Notes under the pieces: model-generated
Told to the model about the DNA's origin: nothing
Database searches by the model: none
The model's input: only the letters and a program-made list of their open reading frames with translations
Position numbers and translations under genes: made by a program
Part shown: one piece after another, positions 10,506 through 22,740 of the stretch
Layout: each line of letters begins with the position of its first letter
Numbering within the stretch: the stretch's first letter is position 1
NCBI RefSeq assembly: GCF_000143415.4
Contig: NW_003314263.1
Location: 4,157,628-4,221,627, forward strand
DNA length: 64,000 nucleotides
Direction: 5' to 3'
From: Selaginella moellendorffii
Taxonomy: Eukaryota; Streptophyta; Lycopodiopsida; Selaginellales; Selaginellaceae

Positions 10506-13000
10506 ACACAAAGGTATTGTAGAAAACAATGTTTGGCCAGCAAAGACAATTTCAGTGATTAACTTGGGAATCCAACTCTCAAATTGCGCTAAGGCTTCTT
10601 TACCTTTGACTTGGGCAATTTAAAGTAATTGAATAAGTTGTGTCTCACTATGTCCCCTCGTTTCCCCGCTAAATGATCTTCCATTTTAAAATATGCTGTG
10701 CACAATTGCATAAGAGCATTAAGAATTTTTTCCTGCAAAAAATTAAAAAATGAGATCATTTAAAACACTCTTATATCCACTTACCCCAAGAAATAAATAT
10801 GCAAGTTGGTGCAAAATCAACACTTTACCGTTTTCTGAAATTTCAACCGAAGACTTTTTGCATCCTCTCAAGTGCATGTTAATGGCAATAGGACTCCCCA
10901 ACGTCTCACCATCCGTGACGACTTGCCTCTTCTTCCGAGATGGCTCCTGATCACTTTCATTCTCATCACTGTCGTCGTCTATATCTCTATATGCTGGATC
11001 CTTGAGTTCGACATCAATATCTTCATCTTCATCCTCACCATCTTCACCACGCAGACTCTGCCGTTTGATTTGCGTGCAGCTACGCACAGGACGCTGGGGA
11101 GCTTCGTCCAGACCCACGTCCATGTGTTGGAGCAGTCCCTCGTCAGCCTCAGGGAGGGCCTGTGGAACTTGGCTGGGGCTGGCCTGGCTGGAGCTCGCTG
11201 CTCCTGGAACCGGAGCTTCGTCATCCCACCTGCAATGAACACAAAAAGACTGGTGATTAAAAGCAAGTGCGAAAGAGAGCATACTCCAATGCAGCTTTGG
11301 CAAGCTTCTGAGTGTTCACAGAGTAGGTGTCTCTGTTTCGAATCTGAACCGGCACGGCTTGCATTCTGTCATGGCGAAGCTCATACGTCCCATCCGGCCC
11401 TGGCATCAGCACTGGAAGCAGTGCATCGAAAGCTTCCTGGTTCCGTTGCGGTATGATCGCCACACTGCCCAGAAAGCATAAGAGCAAGTCCTCCTTCGTG
11501 ATCTGCTTTCTGTTGAGGAGAATGAAGCGGTTGAAGCAGGCGAGCCCTTTTACTTCCAGCGGTTTCCCACACAGCTTGGTCACAAAGTCCCGGAGCTTGA
11601 CAGGGTGAGTAAACTTATTGGCTTCGACGTCGTGCTTGCAACAGGCATGTACTGCCAGAAGCAGCACAATCCGCCCGACTATTTCCCCTCGAGGCCCCTC
11701 CACAACGTACGCTTGCTTGAAAACCCGCTGCGCCACCTCCAGCACCGCATTCAACTGATCTTTGTTGTCCAGTATGCGCGCGGCTGCCTCCCCCAATATA
11801 GGCTCGAACGCGTCCGCGGTGAAGACGCAGTCACGGTCGCCACTTACGTGGCTCACCGTCCGCATGTTGCCCGCCACCATGTCCTTGGCTAGTTCGGACC
11901 AGGCTACCACCTCGAGGCCAGCCGCCACCCCCAGAACGGCAATGCCCATTGCGTTTGTCAGCGATTCCTCACCGACCGGCTTCAGTCTCTCCATGGGCAT
12001 CCCCAGAAGCTTCTGCATGGCGAACGTCACAACCTCCATCCCATCTGCGCCATTGTCGAGAGTAGCACGCCACAGGGGCCGCCCCCACCTGAACAACTCC
12101 TTCGTCAGCTCTGCCAAGGGGGTGGTCGGATCCTTTGTCTTCAGCTGCAAGGACATTAGCTTCTTTGCCTGCTCGAAGTCCCACCACAAGCTCCCCACCA
12201 CCCAGATCGGCTCAAAGAACCTGGTCGAAGGAGCTCTTGCCCGGGAGCTGCGATCTTGCATTTGCGGAGGGATGACGAGGCCGAGCTTTCCGGCAGTATC
12301 TGCTACCAGTCCGAACACCTTTAAGTTGCGTGGAATGCACGAAAAAAACCTCCTGCAGGCCAGGAATGAACCGGCCACCTGTCCAAACCATGAAGACGCC
12401 TTGTCCATGCAGACAATGATCTTCTTATCGGGTACGAAAATCTTGTTGGCCGTCGTCCGGATCCAGTGAGTTAGCTTCACACCATCCCAGTCCTGTCCTG
12501 GACCGGGCTTGGACTCGCGCACCTCCTCCAGCACCTCCTCACTGAGTTTAAGGTAGCTGGAGGAACGAGCACAAAGTCAGCAAGCAAAAAGAGAAGATAG
12601 GAGAGAAGATAACCTTTTAGCCACGGCTTGGCCAAAATGTGGCTCCGACTGCTCCTTCATCCACTCCTCTGGAGATTTCTCTTTGATCTGAGTTAAAATG
12701 GCGAGAACCCATGCTGCCACGGCGCGTGGATCGTTGCTCATTTTGCTATAAATCAGCTGCTGCGCCACAGCACTTCGATCCGGGATGCCTGTAGACCCGG
12801 CCTTGAGAAAGGAGACGTACACAACGTAAAAGCCCTTGGTAGCCAGCTCTCGCATGGTCCTTGACTTTCCCCACCCAGAGCTCTGCAGCACCATCGTCCA
12901 TGCCGCAAGCCGCCCCATATCGTTGTGCCACTCGTCAAACAAGCCATTGATAACCTCTGCAACGTAGTCCAACACTTTGCAAGGATCCTGGTAAGGGCGA
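10506..13000 (-). pseudogene. Truncated Crinkler/RHS-like NTPase copy
   Basis: This is an inverted, near-identical copy of exons 2 (partial) to 5 of the gene at 54507-57829. Exon 3 (11257-12534 plus its upstream part) differs from the other copy at only seven residues over about 417. Exon 1 and the start of exon 2 are missing: homology ends near 12998 at the sequence ATCGCCCTTACC. Exon 6 is lost in the deletion near 10505. The P-loop survives as SSGWGKSRTM, but the Walker B acidic pair MDE has become MDK (GAG to AAG, about 12403). Splice sites are kept, so it may still be transcribed. The missing ends and the Walker B change suggest it is inactive as an NTPase. Confidence 0.8.
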
Positions 13001-13029
13001 TTAATTGAGCAGCCAGTCACGTTCATATT

Positions 13030-15200
13030 AGTGGCTCCAGTGACAATAACTCGAGAGCACCACTGCTGTATTGGCAGTGCATTCCTCGTTGGGAAATTTC
13101 AAGCAAATACTGGATATTTTGATCGGCTCCAAAACTGTAAACACAAAATTTCAGGATTGTATCCCCACTGCAAGAATATGGCAACCATAAATTCTCTGCC
13201 TTTCATTATTAGAGCTCAACACTGAATCTCAGTAGTTTCCAATCAAAAGAACCAAAATAAATAAATCCCAGCCTTTCTGCCACTCCTGGGAATAAGAAGG
13301 GAGACCTGCAATAGGAAAACCAGGCTGTAAAACACGCAAGCACCTCCAAAAGCTCATTCATTGGAAATAAGAACAACTACTTTTTCTAGAATTCGACATA
13401 TTCTACTTTACCATAAATTACCTGGACACAGTGTCATGAGTTTAAGGTTGATTAAACCTGCAATCCTTACTATTATGTGATGAGATTACTTCATTTTCAC
13501 ATTTTTACATCTTCATTTTCCGATCCATCTTTTCTCCTACAGAAACATCAAACATCATTAAGTGATACATCAATGAGAAAGAAAAGTGCCACAAAGATAT
13601 CAGAGTCAATAACAATAAAAAGAATAGTTGTATTGATTGTGAGCCATTAGCTTGAATGCCACAGCAGTTTGTAAAAATAATCACAAGACTGGATGTGTAC
13701 TCATTTGATCGAGAAAAACATGACTTGTCATCTTTCTCTCTGAAACATACACAAAGTGAGCAAATGAAAGGAGTTGAGAATGTAAAGGCACACATACCTG
13801 GTGAGCTCGATGACACAGCAAAAGTGTCCATGCCAACATCAATCCTAGAGGCCCCACCTCGATCAGGCTGCTTGCATTATAGAATTGCTGCTGGATCATC
13901 GCTGCCATCTTCACTCGGACTGGGACTCAGCTCAAAAGTAACAATGTTTGTCGAGATAAATGCTACTTTCTTCATGAATGACAAATATCATTGATGTTAT
14001 TCAGACTGAGAAGGACCGTCTCCATTATAAAGCCACACTAATAAAAAAGAGCATAAGTGAAAGCAATGGAAAACATGAGAGCAGTACCAAGAGGAAGCAA
14101 GAACGAATGTTGGAGTTCTGTACTTGTGTTTGCAAGTGAATCCAAGCGTTCCCTTGCTGGCCTGGCATACTCACAAGAGGAGGACAACAAAAGGCCTCGT
14201 CCAGTAGTTTTATCATTGGCGCCGCCAAGGTTTCACTGCCACCAAGGCCAGCAAGCCCAATTTCCGTCCAGCTCTCGCCTAAAGAGATTGCAGGATTTTG
14301 CAACTTCTACCACATTCTGTTCATCATTTGGTTTTACTGTTACTTTGAAAGATTGAATCAGCAACTCACCACAGCTGAGAACAGTTTGAACCAGCTACGT
14401 TCTGGCACATAAGAAAATTGGTATGCTATTCAGATGGAATCACGTCAAGGATTGAGCGACTGAAACTAAGCTTTTCACCAAGGCAAGAACAAATAAAAAA
14501 TGAAATAAAATTACCAGTCCTTCCCCGGGTCAAGCAGATAAATTCTAATTGCTGACCCACTGCATTGGCCAGTGCCGGGTGCTTCCTGGCCTGAGTCGCA
14601 TGACACAAGATCAGATCACCCGAAAGAACACAAAACCTGAGGAGTTACCTGCTAATTCAGAGCTTTCTCATGGAACCCAAGGAGAGCCTCTTCCCGCAAT
14701 AGTCCACTTTCTTTTTTTATTGAAACGACCAAGGAAACAAACAGCCTCTCAAACACACTTGAGGAGAGTTACTTACCTCCTAAACCTGATCAGCTGCTGA
14801 TGGTGAACGTATCACCTGGCTCTTTTCAATCTTGGCATATGCAACTCACTGTCCTTGGCAAATAAAAAGGTTTTGCAGGATGCTCGTCAGTGCTCTGGTA
14901 TGGAGCGTTGAGCTTGTTACCACATGCAAACCAGCCAGTTCTCGCCTCTCTAGGATGTTCCTTTTGACAGAAGAATAGTACGCAATGGCCAGCTCAATCC
15001 AGGGCATTGGAATTTGAAGACATCGCAGCCAATTCTTGCATCTACAAGAACAAACAATGGAGGCTGAAGTGGAATCCAGAAAAGCTTACCTTCCATATAC
15101 CAACTTATAGCATGGAAGGAGAGTCCCGCAACCAAGTTGTGACAGAGAGAGAGAGAGAGAGTGAGCAAGCTTGCAGCTCACAATCTGCCCTAAAACCAAT
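13030..15200 (-). pseudogene. Unidentified multi-exon gene or remnant
   Basis: Several minus-strand stretches have exon-like composition and flanking splice signals: PMPWIELAIAYYSSVKRN plus LERRELAG (about 14930-15045), ARKHPALANAVGQQLEFICL (about 14520-14600, acceptor gactcag and donor gtaatt), and QQQFYNASSLIEVGPLGLML (about 13800-13900, donor gtatgt). They do not join into a single clean frame in my reading. The last stretch gives a faint impression of a Nup188-type nucleoporin, which I would not rely on. No plus-strand frame looks better. Confidence 0.35.
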
Positions 15201-15229
15201 AGCGCAAGCAGCATGTTGCCCTTAGCAAG

Positions 15230-15290
15230 CTTGGACACATCCTTGACATGTCCTTGACACATCCTTGACACACACACGCACACAGAGCGC
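15230..15290. repeat. Short CCTTGACA tandem repeat with (CA)n
   Basis: The unit ccttgacacat occurs four times with small changes, followed by a CA-rich run. It is simple-sequence DNA only. Confidence 0.8.
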
Positions 15291-15840
15291 TTACAATCTA
15301 CCTGATTGCCCTAAGAAATTTCACTTGATTTGGAGCGACATTAAAATCAAAATTGAAGCGTTGCCACCCTTTTGGCACCTGATCTTTGCCATCTATTTGA
15401 TGGCTTTGAATTTCAACCGTTAGATCATAAGCATATTCAGAAATAATATTCTAAAAATGGAATAAAAAACGCCAGATGCCATATGCCAATAGCACGTTTA
15501 AATAAGGGAGTATGATTTGACCGTTTTCACGGTCAAATTGTAACACTTTCCGTGAGAAAGTGATCAAAAGTCGCTCGGGATCCTTGGTGAGAGAAAAAGA
15601 TATCGCTCGAGGCACTCGTCTTGAGAGTGCTGGCGAGAGCATAGCTTGGGTCCTCACGCGACTTATCGGATCTACCACATATTCCAATTAATCTTTTAAA
15701 TCTAACCGTTGATCTATTTCCATCAATAGGAGCCTTCCGATCCAGCCCTAGTACAAGATTTCCCGGACCTCTTGGAAACCAGCTTGGAAACGTAGACTTG
15801 CCCTTGATCATGGAAAGAGCAACTGATTTGTAAACCTCTT

Positions 15841-16310
15841 ATTAACAGTGATATTGATCACGAACACGACGTTGTGAGCGGCTACAAGACACTGAGTGCC
15901 ATCTTCAAGACCAAGTTCCTCCGCGAGTGCTGGCTCAAGAAGGACTTGTCGCGCTGGGTTTGTGTGCTGATCGACAACTCCTTCTTCAGCTGGATCTTGC
16001 TCTTGGCCTCGAGCGCGGAAAGCACTCGTACCAGACGGATGCCATACCGATGCTCTGCGATGGTAGACAATCCTTCGTTTATGTACGAGCAAGAGCTGTG
16101 TACCATTTCTGTGATCGCGAGGGCAGAGTGCTCACCCGCCTGCCGAGTCTCACGCGGAAGCGAGCTGATGGCCGAATTTGCAGCCTTCCAGGCTGTGTAC
16201 AGGAAAAACTGGCAAGAGCTTATGCCGAGAATAGGCATCTCTATCGAGAAGCTTGTCCAGAAGCACAGAAGGTGGATTTACAGCCTTCCGTACTATGCTT
16301 GGTTCTAACT
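15841..16310 (+). pseudogene. Frameshifted exon of an unidentified gene
   Basis: Two overlapping plus-strand frames read as one protein with a shift near 15990. The first is DHEHDVVSGYKTLSAIFKTK and continues LRECWLKKDLSRWVCVLIDN. The second is QLDLALGLERGKHSYQTD, then FVYVRARAVYHFCDREGRVL and LPGCVQEKLARAYAENRHLY. Composition is strongly protein-like across the shift. An unseen mini-intron at the shift is possible but no good splice pair is present. I do not recognise the family. Confidence 0.5.
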
Positions 16311-17460
16311 GTTCTTCCTTCACATATATTTGACAAAATTATTGTTAATGGCATATGTGAAATTATCTTTGAGGAGCTGAGAGGACATTGGAAAAGATCC
16401 CACGCACAATTCCATCTTGCTGAACACTGATTGAACAGCTTACCATGAATGGGTATCAAAAGACCTGTTCTATCTTATGCTACTCAGTGGCTCGTTGTGA
16501 AAGATACTGTGTCCACAAACAGACCAGCTACGAGGCAAATTGGTTGATAAGTGATTTATTTTGGAATGTTTTTGGTCTCATGGAAGCTGATGTTTGTAGC
16601 ATATGCCCAGGCCGGTCACCTGCACTTGACAAATTGATGTAACTATCACATCAAAATCTGAGCATATTCGCAAGTACTCCAGCAAAGTTGCAAAGTTGCC
16701 TCCACGGGCACACTCTTGAAACCTACTATCATGATGATATTAGAAAATTTCTAGACAAGATTCAAGAACAAAATATTCTCTGGAATTCTCAGGTTGTCAA
16801 TTCTTCCTTGTTTCTTTTAATGTTTTGCAGTTTGATGGATTAGCAGAAATCGATTAACTTCAAAGAGTCTTATATAACAGCCAAGCACCTCGTGCCTAGT
16901 CTAGTGGAGCATGGCGCTCCTAGTTGCCCAAGCGTTCCAGGAGCAACTCTCCAAGCGAGCATTAGAGAGTCCAGCTTTCACATTTGATCGAGGTCATGCA
17001 TCATCAACTTTGGCATGCGCTTCATTGTGTCAGAAACAAGCAACAATGTGGCCTACTCCTTTCCAAGGTGATGGAGAATTTGAAAAGGAGCCAGCTCACG
17101 GCCAAGCACCTGATCCGGCATTGCTATCTCACAAGAAAGCAGACTTTATCATCAAATATAATACACTTGCAAATTGAAGGTGGAGATGTAATGTAATATA
17201 ATGCTTCAGCCTAGGCACCTCAATCCCCACTGAATGAAGTGCTTTCACCATTTGCTTGAGCTCTAGAGATGCAGCTAAGAAGTTTATAGCCCAAGCATTT
17301 ACCTGTGTAAAGGAATGAGTTTGTAAAAATCACAATAAATTATTAGACTAATGGTCTCCTTGAAACTCAAGCTTTTGCTCATTGTTATTGCTTCAATTTT
17401 GCCACTAGCATATGATCTTGGTTATGAACTCTGTTCCACCAAGCTCGACTAAATGCAGAA
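16310..17460. other. No recognisable gene
   Basis: Short ORFs at 16445-16642 and 16911-17196 have no motif, no splice support and no counterpart elsewhere in the window. Nothing else is visible. Confidence 0.5.
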
Positions 17461-17469
17461 AAACATTTG

Positions 17470-19062
17470 AACCAGCAAAATCTCTTTAGACGATCCAAGA
17501 GATTAATAGTGTGAGGAAAAGCATAAGTCAATGCAAAAGTGAATACTCTTATAAAACTTCGTCATAAAATGAAATTCACATGCCCAAGAACTCTGAGACT
17601 TTTGAATAACGCTCTTTCTCTAATATCTCTTTGAAGTTCACGCATAAAATTTTAATCTCCTTTGGTGACTGACACTGAATAAAAACTTTGATTGGACAAA
17701 CATCCCTAGTTAAAATAGGATGACGTGTTAAAATTTTGGCCTAAGACAATAAGTTGAAGTTAAAGAGATTAATATACTCCTTCTTGAATCAATTCACTGT
17801 TACAACACAAAGACCATCGGAGGGATCTAGAAAAAGAATAGAAGAGAAAGATGAAAACACAGTAGGAAATAATGGAAAGACAAAAATGATAAAAGCAAAG
17901 GTAAAAAAGGGATGAAGGGGAAATAAAGTGAGAGGAATGGAAAAAATATAAAAAAATATGAAACAATGAGAAGAAGCTTTAAAATAATATTTAACATGAT
18001 TGTATTGTAACCAATCCATACTAAGAATGAGGTTAAAATTTTGACTCGACACCACTTGCAACAATTGAAGTTCTCCCACACATATAACTAGGTCCACCTC
18101 ATCTCATGCATATACATGTGTATAGTTGTTGCCATAAATAGTAAAGATTGGCTTTATAGTACAACACAATTGTAAACGGCAACATGTGGTAATAGGTTGA
18201 GCAATAAAAGAAAAACTTGAGCCTATCAACTAATATGAAGAGAATAATAAAAGATCTCTTGTTATAGAAATAGGCTTAAAAAATAAACACTGGATGAACT
18301 TATGCTAAGTGAACCCCTTGATAGTACTTTCGAAAGAAGAATGGAAGGGTCACTAACTTATTCGCATAAAGGCCTTCCACTACTTATGCAACTCCTTGTT
18401 TTTCAAAAGAATCTTTGTGTCAAGACTTTTTACCACAGTAGCACCAATAGGATATTATTAATGCCAAGGCCCCTACCCAAGAAATGAAGGACACTAATCT
18501 AGAAAACATTGATAACACCAATACATGTAGTCAATCTTATCACATACTTAATAGTAGATATCACAGCCATAATTATGTCCTTGCCCTTGTCCCTAAACAC
18601 TAGTAACAATATATTGGAACAAGACCATCTCCCACATAAAATGGTGATAAAGGACATGTAGTAAAAAGTGGAAGAGGCAACATGTTATAATATTATGTTT
18701 GTCTAAGAGTATTGTCAAAGGTGGCTAAAGTAAATGTATGCACAAGTCCCGTAAAATTTTGACAAAGTGTTAACTACAACATTCTCAACTTGATCCACTT
18801 TGATATATTTGGTTTCACATGAAACAAACTCTAGAAATAAACATTTAATTCAATCATTGACTCAGATGGCCCTTGACAAAAACAATGCAATTGTTGAAAA
18901 GCATAATCACAATTATCAATATGTCCAAATGTTAAGAGAATGCTCCAATTTACATGAGTGGCTGCACTTAAACCATTTTACCACTATAATACCATCCCTT
19001 GGAGACATGTAAAAAATTCATACAAATACTAAGTATCATCTAAAGAATGATAAGTAACAATT
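17470..19062 (-). mobile_element. Ty3/gypsy element 1, decayed left part
   Basis: Minus-strand fragments parallel gypsy element 2. One is the end of an aspartic protease (NFNLILSMDWLQYNHVKYYF, about 17990-18060), where element 2 has FDFILGMDWLQCNHAKCNFE. RT-region sequence lies near 17470-17760, and the gag C-terminal region follows up to the insertion point. Every frame has stops. The element continues at 21059 after the inserted solo LTR, and its 5' LTR relic lies at about 21450-21590. The integrase and RNase H parts are absent, so it is 3'-truncated. Confidence 0.65.
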
Positions 19063-19269
19063 TGTGAGACACAAAATCCCTAGGCCCCAAAGTGGAGCCA
19101 GAAGGGTGCCACGTGGTAGTGGCTGAAGCGAAAGCCAAACAAGCGTAACATGTTTGGATTGAAAGCTCCAACTTGAAAGGTTTAGAGCGGGAGTGGAACT
19201 CCCAATGAAGTGCTCAAGGAATAAGCACGAAGTGAGCGATAAGTGAGTCTCTAGAAAAGGGACACAAGA

Positions 19270-19690
19270 GGACCTGAGATGGACCGAAATAGAGTCTGAG
19301 ATGGAGTCCAAGAAAGACCCCGAGATGGACCCGAGACAAACCCAAGATGGAGTCCGAGATGGACCCAAGATGGAGTTCGAGATGGACCCAAGATGGAGTC
19401 CGAGATGGACCCAAGATGGAGTCGAGATGGAGTCTAAGATGGAGTCCGAGATGGACCCGAGATGGAGTCGAGATGGAGTCCAAGATGGACCCGAGATGGA
19501 CCCGAGATGGAGTCCGAGATAGAGTCTGAGTTGGACCTGAGATGGACCTGAGATGGAGTTCGAGATGGAGTCTAAGATGGAACTGGGACTAAGACCGAGA
19601 TTGAGACCAAGTCCAAGACCAAGACCAAGTCCGAGACCGAGACCGAGATCGAGACTGAATCCGAGTCCAAGTCCGAGTCCGAATACTAAT
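19270..19690 (+). repeat. Purine-rich tandem array of the solo LTR
   Basis: This is a degenerate GAGATGGACCCAAGATGGAGTC / GAGACC array, equivalent to the one at 960-1400 but with more substitutions and a different number of units. The ORFs inside are artefacts of periodicity. Confidence 0.85.
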
Positions 19691-19954
19691 ATAGACAGTT
19701 AGATGAAAGCCCAAAGCAATTGTCCTCTGGGGGGAGGGGGGGTTGGAGCCCAATGGAGCCAGTTTGGCCAAGAAAGGCTAGTTTGGCCTAGGAAGGCTGT
19801 ACCCAAGTGTTAGGTGATGAATTGACCACTGAGAAGTCCAAGACTAAAGTGAATATAGACTGACAAGTAGAGTAGCTTGGTGAAGTGTTCAAAGGCTAGC
19901 TTTAGTTCCCCTGGGAGATCAAATGGTCGATGCTCCCAGTCCAAGTGTGGGTGG

Positions 19955-20341
19955 TGTCAGGAATCCCCCAATTCTTGCCACATTCCTGACTCTCGCCGGA
20001 TTCCTGACTTGCAGACCACATTCCTGACTCTCGAGACACTTCTCTATTCCTGACTCTCGAGACACTTCCCTATTCCTGACTCTTGAGATACTTCCCGATT
20101 CCTGAGTCTCGAGCCACATTCCTGATGATGATGTGGCGCCTCCTCGACCTCAGCTGTATTTAGGCTGTCCTCGATCCAAGAGTGGTGGAGCTTCATCAAC
20201 CTATAGTATATATAGGTTAGCCTTGTTCCATTTCTCCACAATCTGAATCAACACCAGTCTAAGGCCTCTTCTTTGTTTTCACTAGCTTTTTCTCTTTGTC
20301 TTTAGCATTTTCCAGTCTTGATCTTGTTGGGGGTCTTGACA
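19955..20341 (+). repeat. 387-bp solo LTR of a second family, nested
   Basis: It begins TGTCAGGAAT, ends TCTTGACA (TG...CA with TGTCA/TGACA inverted termini), and is flanked on both sides by ggtgg (19950-19954 and 20342-20346). The corresponding position in the LTR at 731-2391 is uninterrupted. It has a TATA-like tract (about 20203-20216) and, upstream, four or five copies of a roughly 26-bp ATTCCTGACTCTCGAGACAC unit (about 20005-20125). The repeats look like promoter or enhancer repeats of the LTR U3. The superfamily is not determinable without internal sequence. Confidence 0.9.
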
Positions 20342-21058
20342 GGTGGCACTACCTACTTGGATACCTGGCATGGCTCAACAGAACCTCACTCTAAGCTCAT
20401 GGCTATAGCACCCAAAGGCGGAAGGCGAAGAGAGTACCCATAAGGCCCGCGTAGGGCTATAGTATTCCGAAATGTTGTCCCAAAGTCTCAGACTATGGAA
20501 AGGAAGAGGAGTAGCCCTTTGGTGTGGTGACCAAAGACACAGTCGCACAATGAGGAAGTCCTAGAGGATAGTGGGACTTAGTGGTCAGGTCTATGGGCCT
20601 TGATCAAGTGGCAATGTTGGCAAATACAACCATAGACAGGAAGGGACTTGGTAGGGACCGGAACGAAGATGTTGGGGAAGGCTATTCCCTATGTCTGCAG
20701 ACATCCTAAGGATGCAAAGGAGTGGATCTGGGATAACCACTCATGGACAGATGGCCCAGTCTTTGAGAGACGGGATTGCAATGCAAGTGGTGTTGGACCA
20801 CTGATGTGACCAAGGTTAATGGGCATGGCCTAGCGTAATGGGCTAATATGTTGGTGGTACCTTGGGGTGTCGATCATAGGATTGGACATGTGGAGCATTT
20901 AGACCAAATGCAAAGGTTGAGTGGCATAGATGCCATTCTCGGGGTTAACAAGCCCCAAGTCCTGAATTGGACTTATGGAGGTTGTGAGTGAGACTCTTCC
21001 TAATGACTGGAGCGGTGGTTAAATGACTAAAGTAGAATGAAAATACTAGTCACTTACA

Positions 21059-21590
21059 CAATCACCATAAAGTGATTGAATCAATGATACATATTATTCT
21101 TAAAATTCTCATAAAAGAATTCTGGTGGAACATAAGGATTGGTAGTAAGTGTGGGAGGAATTGTACCATACGCTGTGAATATTGTCATCAATTAAGTTTG
21201 ATTGTTTAATTGCAATTGTATAACATTGAGCAATTGCATCAACTACTATTTTAAAGTTAGAGCTATTGCTCTATTATGAAAATGAACGAAAAAGAAAAAA
21301 AAACAAAAAAAAAAAATTAAAAAAGTTATAAGGAAGTGAGATTTAAATAATGATAAAGTTAAATCTAAACCAAAATCCTAAATCCAAGCATTTCTTAGAG
21401 ACAATCAAAGTTGCCTCTCACCTCCACCAATGTGAGTGTATAGAATATGACAATGTAGTATAGAAATGTGCATATTAATTAGCTCAAAAACCTTAGATTT
21501 TATATAAAAGTGAGTGGTTTGCTAACAGCTTTCAAAATCCCATTATGTTAATATTAACATGTTACATCATAACTATATACTTGGATTTCA
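21059..21590 (-). mobile_element. Gypsy element 1 continued, with 5' LTR relic
   Basis: This resumes the gypsy sequence interrupted at 19062 and aligns by eye with 32290-32857 of element 2, including the purine-rich AAGAAAAA tract, the leader and the LTR segment with a TATA-like tataaaa. Read on the minus strand, the LTR starts near 21590. Heavily mutated. Confidence 0.6.
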
Positions 21591-22740
21591 AAAAATAATT
21601 ACTATAAATATTAACTTTTATTTTAAGATTACAAGGTGTAAATAATGGTATTTATAAAGTTATTTCAATACTTGTATTTTGGAACACTAAAATATAGAAT
21701 GTTGCAAACTATATATTATAATAGATTAGATGAAAGTTTTCTCTCAATATAGTATGTAGCCCATTCTTAACAGCTAAATCAACTTTTAAATTTTATTTAC
21801 TAAATTATAATTTGATACAAAATCACTTAAGCATAAAAATATGAATTATTTAACAAAATTATTTAAAAATTATAAAGTTTTATTAATGCTCACTTTTTGC
21901 AAGTAACTTATACTTCCTTAACTTTAGTTGGGAGTGCAAAACTATAAAAATAGTTTTCTTGGAATATATTAAACCTCTCATATTAAAATTATATCATTAG
22001 TTATTATTGTTGTATTCCTATGTTTTTCATTTATAAATATTACAAAATACTATCTATTAAACCTTCAGCACTATTTTTTAAAATTATTTAAATAATATTT
22101 ACTAATTTTTTTAAAATGTTGTTAGTTGTAGAAATTAATTTTTATATAGGTTCATATTTAAATTTAAATTTAAATTTTAAAAGTTAGTCAAAAGCTTTAA
22201 AATATGTAGTATTCTGGTGGATTAATTGGTATGAGAAAGCATATTAAATTACTTATATATATCTTTTTAAAATAAAATGAAATAAAACTAATAATGAATA
22301 TAAAAATAATAATATAAATTTAATATTGACATATGTATGTCACTCTATATCTATATCTATATCTATATCTATCTATCTATCTATCTCTCTCTCTCTCTCT
22401 CTCTGTATATATATATATATAAAAGTTTTTTTGAAATTTTTATGTCATAATAGATTATGAGGTTTTAAATTATTGTAACTATTTACAAATTCTCATCTAA
22501 TTTATGAAGGTAAAAAGTTATATTTTGATTCATCAATGATTCACATAACAAAATTTTGTTACAATACAAAAACTGAATTTAAACAGTAAATGTTTTTCAA
22601 GAAGACAAAGGATATTATGATCCACTTTTAGTTTACGTTTTAAAAATAAAAATTTAGTATTTTAATTTATCAAAACATATATATTCTACAAGTATATATA
22701 TTATTTCTAAAGATTAGTTTGGTATTAATTTTATTTTAGG
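21590..22740. repeat. AT-rich DNA with a compound microsatellite
   Basis: There is no gene. At about 22345-22422 there is a compound microsatellite in the order (TATATC)n, (TATC)n, (TC)n, (TA)n. The rest is AT-rich filler between the gypsy relic and the GC-richer DNA from 22740. Confidence 0.85.

Larger units (their letters stand above)
19063..21058 (+). repeat. Solo LTR of family A inserted in gypsy element 1
   Basis: It starts TGTGAGACAC and ends CACTTACA. It is flanked by caatt (19058-19062) and caatc (21059-21063), a 5-bp target duplication with one change. Gypsy element 2 shows the uninterrupted version of the surrounding sequence near 32297. Subtracting the nested insert leaves about 1.6 kb, matching the LTR at 731-2391. 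No internal region or partner LTR is present, hence a solo LTR formed by LTR-LTR recombination. Confidence 0.85.

Noticed and set aside
11762-12469. A 235-residue ORF on the plus strand, also found opposite the intact NTPase at 55702-56409
   Set aside because: It is the antisense of the P-loop NTPase exon; its conservation follows from the recent duplication.
13794-13914. A Nup188-like impression from a Pro-Leu-Gly-Leu-x-Leu-Ala-Trp segment
   Set aside because: Too short and the surrounding exons do not join; kept only as an unidentified remnant.
20005-20125. Regularly repeated ~26-bp units resembling a CRISPR array
   Set aside because: They are directly abutting degenerate repeats without unique spacers, inside an LTR of a eukaryotic element.
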